Made by a program: the position numbers and the translations under genes
Notes under the pieces: model-generated
Told to the model about the DNA's origin: nothing
Seen by the model: only the letters and a program-made list of their open reading frames with translations
Databases searched by the model: none
Assembly (NCBI RefSeq): GCF_001580455.1
Contig: NZ_CP010951.1
Location: 3,125,001-3,189,000 of the forward strand
Length of the DNA stretch: 64,000 nt
Direction of reading: 5' to 3'
From: Ramlibacter tataouinensis
GTDB lineage: Bacteria; Pseudomonadota; Gammaproteobacteria; Burkholderiales; Burkholderiaceae_C
In this document: positions 46,140 through 54,798 of the stretch, piece by piece
Position numbering within the stretch: the stretch's first letter is position 1
Layout: every line of letters starts with the position of its first letter

Positions 46140-47927
46140 ATGAAACGCGAAATCAGGTCGTCGTCGATCGCAGGAACTGCCGGCGTGGGGGCAGTTATTG
46201 ATGTCGGCCAGGAGTCATTCGTCATCCCCGGTCTCGACAGATGGAAGCAGGAGCAGCTCCGCGTCATCCAGCTGCGTCGACTCTCCGACAGACTCAAGAA
46301 GGTGCTCAAGGCACCGCGGGAAGGGAACCCGAGCCTGCTTGTCCGGCGCTTTCCTCGTGCCATGTTCTGCGAAAAATGCAGACGCATAACAATGTGGAAG
46401 ACCGAACTGGAGAAGGAAGGCGAGGAGCCGAAGTGCCCGCATGAAGGCTGCGCCGGCCCACTGGTTCCCATGCGTTTCGTGGCAGCCTGTGAACGAGGCC
46501 ATTTGGACGATGTGGATTGGCGGAGGTGGGCCCACTCCGGCGCGCATGCCAAACCTGGATGCCGGCACTATGGAAAGCTGAAGTTCGTAGTCGACCCAAC
46601 GGCATCGACAGGGGGGCTGGCATCTTTGAAGGTGGAGTGTGAATGCGGCAGTTGGCGGAGCCTGGAGGAGATTGCCAACAAGGCGATCGTCAAGGAGGTG
46701 TTCCCTTGCTGCTCCGGTACGCATCCTTGGATAGTGGGTTCTGCCGAAACCTGCCCGGCTGCAGTGGTCGTTCTCCAGAGAGGCGCCACAAACCTCCACT
46801 ACCCGGATACGATCTCCGCGCTCGACATTCCCGTGGACATCGAGGAGAGCCCAGTCTCCCAGTTCGCGGAGCAGGTAAAAGCGCACGGGCTGTTTCAGAA
46901 ACTCCTCACTTTCATTCGGGGGACTGGCAACACGAAGGACCTGATCGACGGCTTTGTCACTGTGATTGCGCAGCAGGTCGGCTGCGATGAGGCTGTGGTC
47001 CTGGAAATCGCCACTGCCGAAGTCGAGGGCCGTGCGGTGACTGGTGGAAAAATGAAGTCGCAGTTGACCGGTCCGGTGGAGCAGGGTGTTTTTCTCGAGG
47101 AGGAGTGGCGCACTATGCGCGCCGCTCTGAACGCAGGCGAGATGATCAGTGGCACCTTTGCCGCTGTCGCAGAGGAACTCGATGGCGCGGCTCCTCAGTG
47201 GCTAAGAAGTCTGGTGGAGAGGGTCCTGCTAATCCGACGGCTCAGGGAGGTCCGTGCGTATCTGGGCTTCCAGCGTGTCAAGCCAGGTCCTGCCGAAAGA
47301 AGGGTATCTCCTGACGTCGGGCATCCGGAGAACTGGCTGGCGGCAACCGAGGTGTTCGGCGAGGGATTCGTGCTCGCGCTCAACTTCGCAGCACTTGAGC
47401 GCTGGAGCAAGTCGCTTCCCGCGAGCGAACTCAATGCGATTGCAGACCTTGAAAAAAAGCGACTGGACGAGAATTTCTGGTTTCTTCCCAAGGTAGACCC
47501 GGCTTTTTTGGCTATTCATACACTCTCCCATCTCCTGCTTCGGCAAGTGACGTTCGACTGCGGCTATTCCTCCTCATCCCTTCGCGAACGGATCTATTTC
47601 GACCGGATTAATCAGTATGCCGGGCTGATGATCTATACAGCTGACGCTGATTCTGAGGGTTCCCTCGGTGGTCTGGTGAGGCAGGGACGAAGCGACCGGC
47701 TTGCGCGATCGATCATTGCTGCAGTCGAGCAGGGCCGCTGGTGCTCCTCAGATCCGGTGTGCTCCGAAACCGCGGGCCAAGGGCTGGGAGGATTTAATCA
47801 TGCGGCCTGCCATGCCTGCTGCCTTGTGTCTGAGACGAGTTGCACACATGCAAATACGCTGCTCGATCGACGGATGCTCATCGACCCCGCATGGGGGCTT
47901 CTGCCACGCCTCGGAGCTGAGTTGTGA
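46140..47927 (+). CDS. drmB: DISARM-type DUF1998 protein DrmB
   Basis: A 595-aa protein with the DrmB start SSSIAGTAGVGAVIDVGQES and FVIPGLDRW, a zinc site CEKCRRITMW with CPHEGCAGP (about 77-103), and the C-terminal DUF1998 domain: HTLSHLLLRQVTFDCGYSSS, SDGN-like YTADADSEGSLGGLVRQG, and the Cys cluster HAACHACCLVSETSC. DUF1998 pairs with helicases; in DISARM, DrmA and DrmB together form the core that binds incoming DNA. One base separates it from drmA. Confidence 0.92.
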   Translation: MKREIRSSSIAGTAGVGAVIDVGQESFVIPGLDRWKQEQLRVIQLRRLSDRLKKVLKAPREGNPSLLVRRFPRAMFCEKCRRITMWKTELEKEGEEPKCPHEGCAGPLVPMRFVAACERGHLDDVDWRRWAHSGAHAKPGCRHYGKLKFVVDPTASTGGLASLKVECECGSWRSLEEIANKAIVKEVFPCCSGTHPWIVGSAETCPAAVVVLQRGATNLHYPDTISALDIPVDIEESPVSQFAEQVKAHGLFQKLLTFIRGTGNTKDLIDGFVTVIAQQVGCDEAVVLEIATAEVEGRAVTGGKMKSQLTGPVEQGVFLEEEWRTMRAALNAGEMISGTFAAVAEELDGAAPQWLRSLVERVLLIRRLREVRAYLGFQRVKPGPAERRVSPDVGHPENWLAATEVFGEGFVLALNFAALERWSKSLPASELNAIADLEKKRLDENFWFLPKVDPAFLAIHTLSHLLLRQVTFDCGYSSSSLRERIYFDRINQYAGLMIYTADADSEGSLGGLVRQGRSDRLARSIIAAVEQGRWCSSDPVCSETAGQGLGGFNHAACHACCLVSETSCTHANTLLDRRMLIDPAWGLLPRLGAEL

Positions 47928-49549
47928 GGCTTCCCAAGCTCAGGCAGCTGACGGCAGCGCAAAAGGACGTATATCTCTATGCGCCGACGGATAGGCACGT
48001 CCTGGTCCATGGACCGCCAGGGACAGGCAAGACACTGATCGCATGCTTGCGGGCCATTGAACTCCAGAAAAAGAATGTGCCGGTGGTGCTTGGCATGTTC
48101 AATCAGGTCCTTGCCAAGTACTCGTCGAATGCGTCAGACGGGTCCTCGCTGCCCAGTCAGACGGTCCTGAGCTGGTTCCGTGACTGGTGGAACGCAAGCC
48201 GAATTCCGCCTCATCCTCACAGCGGCAAGTTGTGTATCGAGGTGCCGTTTGAACAAAAGGACCGGGCGAAAGCCGCGGGCGCCCGCTGGTATCCGAATGA
48301 ATTCCGCCCATGGGGGCGCAGGCGAGGGGTGTGGATGGTCGACCCTGACCTGTATTTCGCGAACCCGGCGAGATTCGGCGACTGGCGCATCTGGCATGCG
48401 CCCCCATCCTTGCCTGAAAAGCCAGATTCGCTGGATTGGGAGGCAGTGTCCGTGCATCTGCTGGAACACGAGGCGGACCTTGACGCGGATGCCCTGAATG
48501 TCGGGTCGCTTCTGATCGATGAAGGACAGGACTTCCCACCCGCGTTCTATAGGACGCTCCGTTTCATATCGGCTGTCGGGTCGGCACGGCCGGTAGAGCA
48601 CCCACTCAAATGCCTTGTGCTCGCAGACGAAAATCAAAAGCTTACTGAGGAGAACTCAACTCTTGAGGAGATCGCCCGCGAGCTGAGGATCGCCGAGGGC
48701 GATCGATTTCTGCTTCTTGACAACTTCAGGAACACCAAGGAGGTGGCGGAACTTGCGCGGCGGTTCTTCGCAGACGTTGGGGTGCTTCCGCATCTTCCAA
48801 CGCGCTCGGGTCCGAAGCCCACCTTCGCTCTTCTTGGGCGAAGCGAAATCGTCAACAGGATCAGGACATGGCTCGTGAACAACCCCGGCAAGGAGGCTGG
48901 GGTTCTGGTGTTCAGTGAGGAGGATAGGGACTCACTTGTGACTCTGATCCGCGAAAAATGCGAAAACCTGAAAGGTCGACATGTAACGGTTCAGACGTAT
49001 TCTTGGAATTCCCGCCGCATCAATCCAGCAAAAGACCTGGTTTTTGACACCCCTGATGTGGTAACCGTGCTGAATATGCAAAGCTGCAAGGGGCTCGAGT
49101 TTGACGCGGTGTTCATCCTAGACCTGTCTCATGCGCAGATCAGCCGGATCGGACCCGACCGGTTCAAGATGCAGATGTTCGTCGCGGTGTCCAGGAGCCG
49201 CGAGTGGGTTGGTCTGCTGGACTCAGGAAAGGGGGCGGCCTCGGCGCCGTATGTGGAGCTGCTGCCGGATGAGAGGTATCTTGAGCGTGAATCCCAGCTT
49301 GAGCGCGCAGCGCAATCCGCCGGCGATGCAACCCTTTTGTCGGAGCCGAAGGAAACTCTTGCCGTCCGTAAGGACGAAGGTTGGGAGACTCGGTTAAAGC
49401 AGTTCGCGAAATCCGGCAAGCTGAAGTTGCAGGATAAGAGACCGAAAGGCGGGGTACTATGGGTTGAAGATGAAAGAGGCGTTGAGGATCTCGTCCGGCC
49501 TCTGGGGTTCCAGTATTCTGCAAAGCAATCAGCATGGTGGAGGAAATGA
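47924..49549 (+). CDS. SF1 helicase with DUF5710-like modules
   Basis: A 541-aa UvrD-like helicase. Walker A GPPGTGKT at 29-36, SLLIDEGQDFPPAF near 196, LDNFRNTKEVAELAR, and SCKGLEFDAVFILDLSHA with FVAVSRSREWVGLL at the C-terminal half. A DUF5710-like module is inserted at about 105-140 (EVPFEQKDRAKAAGARWYP) and a second, weaker one ends the protein (GVEDLVRPLGFQYSAKQSAW, then WRK). DUF5710 is often found on plasmid primases and DNA-processing proteins. GTG start overlaps the drmB stop (GTGA). Confidence 0.88.
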   Translation: MRLPKLRQLTAAQKDVYLYAPTDRHVLVHGPPGTGKTLIACLRAIELQKKNVPVVLGMFNQVLAKYSSNASDGSSLPSQTVLSWFRDWWNASRIPPHPHSGKLCIEVPFEQKDRAKAAGARWYPNEFRPWGRRRGVWMVDPDLYFANPARFGDWRIWHAPPSLPEKPDSLDWEAVSVHLLEHEADLDADALNVGSLLIDEGQDFPPAFYRTLRFISAVGSARPVEHPLKCLVLADENQKLTEENSTLEEIARELRIAEGDRFLLLDNFRNTKEVAELARRFFADVGVLPHLPTRSGPKPTFALLGRSEIVNRIRTWLVNNPGKEAGVLVFSEEDRDSLVTLIREKCENLKGRHVTVQTYSWNSRRINPAKDLVFDTPDVVTVLNMQSCKGLEFDAVFILDLSHAQISRIGPDRFKMQMFVAVSRSREWVGLLDSGKGAASAPYVELLPDERYLERESQLERAAQSAGDATLLSEPKETLAVRKDEGWETRLKQFAKSGKLKLQDKRPKGGVLWVEDERGVEDLVRPLGFQYSAKQSAWWRK

Positions 49550-51177
49550 CTAAGACGGCAGCAAAGGCAGGGGCGGGAAGTTCCGACGGGGACCTGTTTG
49601 ACAGCGTGCCTGCCGCAAGCGTGCTTCTCCCGTGCAACCGTGAATCTGCTCTGCTCGTTCTGGGATCACTCTGTGCGAGTGACGCCATATCTGCCGAAAC
49701 GGATCTGCCAATTGATCAGGGGCGCATCGCCGTCGTATCAGATGGGCTGCGGGAGGAAGAGGCGCAGGCCTTGGCTGCGGGCGATCCGAGGCGTTTTTCC
49801 GTACTGCTCCAGTTTCCGTCTGGCGCCATTGAAAAGACGAGTTCAGGCACATGGTTGATTCCGACTTGCGAACTCCAGCGAGTGCTGTTTGCAAGTCAGA
49901 AGGAGGCGGATGATTTCCGATACCGTGCAGTCGATGAAGTGAATACGGAATCACTGGACTACGAAATCAAACCCCGGCTGTTTGGTCTTCCTGGAGGTGC
50001 ACGATTCTCGGTTCAAAGGACAAAGCCGACGCGAGCAACGGTTCTCGCGGACCGAATCGCAGCGGGGGTCCACTACGCAATCCGATTGGCGGAAGTGCAT
50101 TCCGGCACCCGTCAGGCCGCTATCGATTTTTTCAGTGACGTATCGGGTTCAGCAAAGGGACAGGATCGGCCCACATTTCAGAGCTCCTGCGTATCTTTGC
50201 TTAGCCCGGCAGCAGCATCGGATGTGCTGCACCATGTTCTGATCGCGTTTACGTCGGGCGATAGCGCGGCAGAGATCATTAAGGCAATTGCCTCCACCCC
50301 TTCAGAGGATCGTGCCTTCCGTCGCTGGAGCGAGGTGGCGCAGGGGGTGCTTCAGAGTCGCGTCGAGCTGTCGCGCGATCAACTCTCCGACGAAGGATCA
50401 ATTGTTCTTCGTGGCGCTCTCCTCGGCCTCACAGCCGAAACGCCCGACGCCGTCGGAAAATTTCTTGAGTCGGACCGACCTGCGGGTCCCCATGTGTCAA
50501 TGTTCGCAGCATTTCTCGCCGGATTGAGAAAGGGAGTGCTGAATCTGTCTTGGGCCGAAAAGCAACAGGCGCCGCAGCTATCGAGACTTACCACAGCTTT
50601 CCTGTTGAAAGCTGTCGAGAAACCTGCCGATCTCAGTTTCTGCGCTGCCGCTCAGGCTGATCCGAGTGAAAACCGCCGTGTGAGGATCACAGTGAGTGGT
50701 ATCCAGCTGGCGGAGTGGTCGCTGCCCGAGCTGCCGGTAGCGACCACATCGCCGCATATCGCAGAAGCACTCGAGAGGGAAGGGTACCAGGTGCTCGGTA
50801 TGGGAAGGATGCCAAAGAGTGTGCTGCTTTCATTGAGCGGAACGTCCGTGGAACTGCAGCTGCCCGTTGAAGACGGCGACGGATTCTGCACTCTGAAGGT
50901 GTATCTAGACCCCGTCCGAAAGATCCGCAAGAAGTCCGACATCGTTGAAGCTTTCAGCGCGGGGGGGATGCTGTGGTACCCGGGGCCTCTCGATGCCGAA
51001 GAGAAGTTCCTTTTCTGCGATCTGGTGAGCCTGCCGCGCTCACCCGACGGTCCCGTGCTCGCGTCCAAGCTCAAGGCCGCCCTGGATGCATTTCTCACCC
51101 CGGAGAAGCAGAAGCGCAGCCCAGCAAAGCGGGCGCCGAAAGGCAGATCGGGAGACCCCGCGCCACGGCTGGCATGA
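49546..51177 (+). CDS. Unknown protein at the end of the DISARM-related operon
   Basis: A 543-aa protein not assigned to a family. Notable segments: VPAASVLLPCNRESALLVLG, RYRAVDEVNTESLDYEIKPR and a basic C-terminal tail (KQKRSPAKRAPKGRSG) likely to bind nucleic acid. I see no nuclease or NTPase motif. The start at 49546 keeps the 4-bp ATGA coupling seen at the other junctions; an ATG at 49534 is possible. It occupies the place where drmC (a PLD nuclease) stands in classical DISARM, but shows no HxK motif. Confidence 0.75.
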   Translation: MTKTAAKAGAGSSDGDLFDSVPAASVLLPCNRESALLVLGSLCASDAISAETDLPIDQGRIAVVSDGLREEEAQALAAGDPRRFSVLLQFPSGAIEKTSSGTWLIPTCELQRVLFASQKEADDFRYRAVDEVNTESLDYEIKPRLFGLPGGARFSVQRTKPTRATVLADRIAAGVHYAIRLAEVHSGTRQAAIDFFSDVSGSAKGQDRPTFQSSCVSLLSPAAASDVLHHVLIAFTSGDSAAEIIKAIASTPSEDRAFRRWSEVAQGVLQSRVELSRDQLSDEGSIVLRGALLGLTAETPDAVGKFLESDRPAGPHVSMFAAFLAGLRKGVLNLSWAEKQQAPQLSRLTTAFLLKAVEKPADLSFCAAAQADPSENRRVRITVSGIQLAEWSLPELPVATTSPHIAEALEREGYQVLGMGRMPKSVLLSLSGTSVELQLPVEDGDGFCTLKVYLDPVRKIRKKSDIVEAFSAGGMLWYPGPLDAEEKFLFCDLVSLPRSPDGPVLASKLKAALDAFLTPEKQKRSPAKRAPKGRSGDPAPRLA

Positions 51178-51208
51178 GGTGGCGAGGTGGCTGCGTAGGA
51201 CAGGGAGT

Positions 51209-51619
51209 ATGGCCGACGTGGATCCGGCCACTCGGAGCCGCGTCATGTCCCGCATCCGCGGGAAAAACACGAAGTCGGAGATTACCGTCCGCAAGGCTCT
51301 GCATGCGGTTGGGTTTCGGTTCAGGCTTCACGATCGCAAGTTGACCTGCACCCCGGACGTTGTCCTGCCTCGCTCCAGAACGGCAGTTTTCGTCCGCGGC
51401 TGTTTCTGGCATCAACATCCTGGATGCAAGGAAGCTGCGATGCCCACGTGCAGGGTCGATTTTTGGGGGCCGATGGTTGCATCGAATCGCGTCTGGGACG
51501 AGCAGTGCGTTGAACAGCTCACGGCGCTGGGTGGTCGGTCCTCGCAATTTGGGAGTGCGAAACGGCCGGTCAATCACCAATCCGGGCCCCCGGGCTTCGC
51601 GCAAGCGACGACCGAATAG
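51209..51619 (+). pseudogene. Second vsr-like gene, frameshifted near its C-terminus
   Basis: The frame opens MADVDPATRSRVMSRIRGKN and keeps the Vsr core: CTPDVVLPRSRTAVFVRGCF then WHQHPGCK (catalytic Asp and His, zinc ligands). After LTALG (about 51530) the reading frame loses the family pattern, but the +1 frame continues as WSVLAIWECET, the expected Vsr GWxVxxVWECE motif with its zinc Cys. A one-base loss is the simplest explanation. A CAGGGAGT RBS precedes the ATG. Unless the shift is a sequencing error, the protein lacks its last zinc ligand and is probably inactive. Confidence 0.85.
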
Positions 51620-51764
51620 GTTGGCTGGGGCATGCTCCGGGGCACTCATCGATATTCGTAGAACAGCCCACTTCGTTCTCTGCGATATACGTAAAATGCT
51701 CGGTCTACCGAGTTCGGTAAGAGGAAGGGGCGCCTGCCTAGCGGCGAGCGAGCAGAACCAGCGC

Positions 51765-52481
51765 ATGTCCATGAACCAGCCATCGAATCTGCCGAGGATC
51801 GTTTTTTTTGATCTCGAAGGGACTCTGCTGAAGAAGCACTATCACCTTGACGACGGACTTGTGGCGCCGAGCGCATGGACCTTGCTCGCAGAGAAGTTAG
51901 GGCCTGAATGCTTAGCCGCGGAGAATGAGTCCAAGAAGGTTTGGAAGGCCGGTGGATACCCTACCTACATCGACTGGATGATCGCCACCATAGATATTCA
52001 TCGGCGTTTCGGTCTCACGAAGGACGTTTTCCAGCAGCTTATTGATTCGGCCGAACTGATGCCAGGCGCTACTGAGCTGGTGAGCGAGCTGGATAGGGCA
52101 GGTGTGGTCACGGTGCTTATCACTGGCGGGTTCAAGGCTTTAGCAGACAAGGTCCAACAAGCATTGCGCCTGCGGCATTCTTTCGCGGCATGCGATTACT
52201 TTTTTGACGCCGTAGGGAGGTTGGATCACTGGAACCTGCTCCCGGCAGATGAAGCCGGAAAGGTCGATTTCATGCAGTTGATTTGCCGGGAGTACAAGAC
52301 TGCTCCTGAGCACTGTGCGTTCATCGGGGACGGGATGAACGACGTGCATATGGCGCGAGAAGTCGGATTCTCAGTCGCATTCAATGCCCAGCGCGAGCTA
52401 GAGGAAGTCGCCTCAGTGTGCGTAAGGCAGGAAGTCGGGCGGGAGGATCTGACTGAGATTCTCAGATTGCTTAAAAGGTAA
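51765..52481 (+). CDS. HAD-superfamily phosphatase (SerB/ThrH-like)
   Basis: A 238-aa hydrolase. Motif I FFDLEGTLL (nucleophile D16; the second acidic residue is Glu18, as in ThrH-like members), motif II VTVLITGG near 118, and motif IV CAFIGDGMNDVHMA near 188. A helical cap (30-90) follows motif I. The substrate could be a phosphorylated amino acid, nucleotide or lipid head group. It is the first gene of a tight plus-strand set with the hydrolase and cytidine deaminase downstream (24 bp gap). Confidence 0.88.
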   Translation: MSMNQPSNLPRIVFFDLEGTLLKKHYHLDDGLVAPSAWTLLAEKLGPECLAAENESKKVWKAGGYPTYIDWMIATIDIHRRFGLTKDVFQQLIDSAELMPGATELVSELDRAGVVTVLITGGFKALADKVQQALRLRHSFAACDYFFDAVGRLDHWNLLPADEAGKVDFMQLICREYKTAPEHCAFIGDGMNDVHMAREVGFSVAFNAQRELEEVASVCVRQEVGREDLTEILRLLKR

Positions 52482-52505
52482 CCGACAGCAGAGGGAGGAG
52501 AAAGG

Positions 52506-53633
52506 ATGTCAACGAAGCTGGTCGCCACAATTCACGGGATACGGACAGTCGGTCTGTGGCAAAAACGGATCACCCCTCACCTTGCGCGATGCGGCCTGAT
52601 TCCTTACCACATTGACTATGGGCGGTTCGGTTTGCTTCGCTTTTTACTGCCTTGGACTCGCGAGAAGCAGATCGAGGGCGTGAGAAGTGAGTTGCGCGAC
52701 CTCATGCAACAGGTGGGGGCGCGACGTCTGAGCGTCGTCGCGCATAGCTTCGGCACCTACATCGCGATGGAGGCGTTGCGCAGAGAGAACGGCAATCTGC
52801 GATTCGATCGCATTGTTCTTACCGGAAGCATTCTTCCAAACGACTTCGATTGGAACTCACTCGTTGCCAGCGACATGGTCGTTGCCGTTCGAAATCAGTG
52901 CGCAACAAAGGACAGAGTGGCAACGCTTGCAAAATGGGCGTCCCGTTGGCCTTTCAGATGGGGTACATGGCTAAAAGCGGGTGCTTCGGGTCGTGATGGC
53001 TTCTCTGGTGAGACGCCGAACGTGTTGAACGAGAAAATTGTGGGCGGGCACAGTGAGGTCCACAATCCACTTGAGCATGCCAAGTGGAGCCGCTTTTTGG
53101 CCTACCCGCGTCTCAGCGGTAACGAGGAAAAGCAGGTTGGCTCGAAGTTGCAGGCGCTGCGACAGGACGCAGCAAGAATCCTCTCCTATAACGTAGACAA
53201 CGTACGAGTGAACTTCTTCGGACTCGAAGAAGGTGTTCTCAGGCCCCTGGCCGGCCTGAGCGATAACATGACTTATGCTCCAGAGTTGACCATGGAGATT
53301 CGCCGCGGCCAAGGGGGTACCGGTACTGCGTATGAGTCTGGCGAGGTGTGCGTCCTGAGCAAGACGGGCGCGACTTGGTCAGGGAACAACTTACCTACCG
53401 ACGAGCTGACCAAGGTTCACCCAGCTCTGGGGTGGGTCATCTCTCTGCCAGTCGAAAGTGAGGGCGGGGGGCCTCCGCTTGGCGTCGTGAACGTCGACGG
53501 ACTGGGAGCTCTTCCCCCCGTCTTGCAGGACGAGAATTCCGAACAGTTTGAGCTCACGATGGTCATTCTGAAGAACATCATCGACGGCAGTATCCAACCT
53601 GACCTACAAGCAGCATATTGGGCAAAGGGCTAA
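52506..53633 (+). CDS. Alpha/beta hydrolase with C-terminal GAF-like domain
   Basis: A 375-aa protein. N-terminal alpha/beta hydrolase: ATIHGIRTVGLWQKRITPHL at the start (oxyanion HG), nucleophile elbow VVAHSFGTYIA with S81, and a likely His in VGGHSEVHNPLEHAKW. Residues about 245-365 look like a GAF-type sensor: RRGQGGTGTAYESGEVCVLS, WVISLPVESEGGGPPLGVVN and VDGLG. A lipase/esterase effector joined to a small-molecule sensor is the architecture of a switchable toxin or defence effector; this is inference. Followed after 12 bp by the small gene and then the deaminase. Confidence 0.8.
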   Translation: MSTKLVATIHGIRTVGLWQKRITPHLARCGLIPYHIDYGRFGLLRFLLPWTREKQIEGVRSELRDLMQQVGARRLSVVAHSFGTYIAMEALRRENGNLRFDRIVLTGSILPNDFDWNSLVASDMVVAVRNQCATKDRVATLAKWASRWPFRWGTWLKAGASGRDGFSGETPNVLNEKIVGGHSEVHNPLEHAKWSRFLAYPRLSGNEEKQVGSKLQALRQDAARILSYNVDNVRVNFFGLEEGVLRPLAGLSDNMTYAPELTMEIRRGQGGTGTAYESGEVCVLSKTGATWSGNNLPTDELTKVHPALGWVISLPVESEGGGPPLGVVNVDGLGALPPVLQDENSEQFELTMVILKNIIDGSIQPDLQAAYWAKG

Positions 53634-53645
53634 ACTGGAGGTCGC

Positions 53646-53855
53646 ATGAAGGTAGAAACTAAAGTTTCATTTATGACCGCTGGGCTCCGCGGAGGCCAAA
53701 ACGGTCCGAAGTTGGTGCAGGTCAGCTTTTCCGCTCCATCTGCCCCTGACGACACAACACTCGTACGGGCTCGCGAACTTCTCGCTGCAACTGCATCACC
53801 AGCGGCGCTCCGTTTTTTCGACGCAGGCGTTGAGCGACGTCTCAAGCTCAAGTGA
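53646..53855 (+). CDS. Small protein in the HAD-hydrolase-deaminase operon
   Basis: A 69-aa protein (KVETKVSFMTAGLRGGQNGP, ARELLAATASPAALRFFDAG). Predominantly beta then alpha. No family recognised. GGAGGTCGC lies just before the ATG, and its stop overlaps the deaminase start (GTGA), so it is translated with it; it may be a partner or inhibitor. Confidence 0.7.
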   Translation: MKVETKVSFMTAGLRGGQNGPKLVQVSFSAPSAPDDTTLVRARELLAATASPAALRFFDAGVERRLKLK

Positions 53856-54274
53856 GCGATCCTGGCGATTGGTCTCAGACTTTGATGACGGCGGCTCGGG
53901 CTGCACGTAAGAACGCCTACGCGCCGTATTCGAGTTTCTCTGTTGGCGCAGCGGTGAGAACGGCTGATGGACTTGTATTCAGCGGCACTAACGTGGAGAA
54001 CGCCTCCTATGGCCTCACCATGTGCGCAGAGAGGGTAGCGATCTTCACTGCGATAGCCGCTGGGGCAACTAATTTGAAGGCGATTGCTATCACGTCGGGT
54101 GGTTCCCGTCTGGTGTCTCCATGCGGTGCCTGCAGGCAAGTTATGGCCGAGCATCTTCCCCTTGATGCGAGCGTGCTACTGGATGGGGAAGGCGGCCAGA
54201 CAAAGATGGTGACCGTAGGTGAGCTTCTCCCGCTAGCTTTTGTGCCGTCCGATCTGCCAGGCGAGTCTTCCTGA
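53852..54274 (+). CDS. cdd: Cytidine deaminase (tetrameric type)
   Basis: A 140-aa zinc deaminase that converts (deoxy)cytidine or a related nucleotide to the uridine form. Start of fold YAPYSSFSVGAAVRT, NVENASYG, catalytic C58-A-E60 and zinc C91/C94 in PCGACRQV. The housekeeping role would be pyrimidine salvage, but its GTGA coupling to an unknown gene in a defence island suggests a signalling or nucleotide-depletion role. Confidence 0.93.
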   Translation: MSDPGDWSQTLMTAARAARKNAYAPYSSFSVGAAVRTADGLVFSGTNVENASYGLTMCAERVAIFTAIAAGATNLKAIAITSGGSRLVSPCGACRQVMAEHLPLDASVLLDGEGGQTKMVTVGELLPLAFVPSDLPGESS

Positions 54275-54389
54275 TGGTTCAAGACATGAGGAATAAGCGG
54301 GGAACCATTCCCGGCTTCTGAGCCAGCCCTGACTTGGCGCGGGGCTTGACAGACTCCTGCTCAAGACTGCCCGCGACGACAAAGGCCAA

Positions 54390-54780
54390 TCCCGGTCGGT
54401 CATCGGGCAGATTGGGGACAGTTGTCTCGAGATCATCGCGAGGTTCGGGCTGGCGCATCGTCGTTGACATGGGGCGTCCGCTGGACGCGTCCAGGAACGC
54501 CACGGGCTTGCTTTCATCTACGCTTGACCTTGTCGCGCCTGTGGCGGGAGTCTTCATCTCGAACCCTCACCAGAACACTGCGGCTTTGCTGGACGAGGCC
54601 CCGATTCATTGGCCCGTCTACTGCGGCGCGGCGTCGGCTCGGCTGATACAGGCGCCCGAGTCGAGGTGGACGAGCACTACATGGCCGAGGCGTTCGCTCT
54701 GGCGGGCCCTTGGCCTGCGAACGCCAGCCGCTGCTCGAGAAAATACCGAACGTCCACTCCGCTCCCCGCTGACGCGTTAG
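54390..54780 (+). pseudogene. Decayed MBL-fold metallo-hydrolase
   Basis: Fragments in different frames follow the order of an MBL-fold hydrolase: SVIGQIGDSCLEI (about 54396-54440), then VVDMGRPLDA, LVAPVAGVFISNPHQNTAAL, WPVYCGAASARLIQ and finally SLWRALGLR. The metal-binding HxHxDH box reads NPHQNT, so two His/Asp positions are lost. At least one frameshift separates the first and second pieces. It is a remnant, possibly of a defence-associated MBL gene. Confidence 0.6.
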
Positions 54781-54798
54781 GCCGTAGTTGTCGCATGC

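Noticed and set aside
49546..51177. Whether the unknown last gene is drmC
   Set aside because: No HxK(x4)D phospholipase-D motif is present, so it was not called DrmC despite its position.
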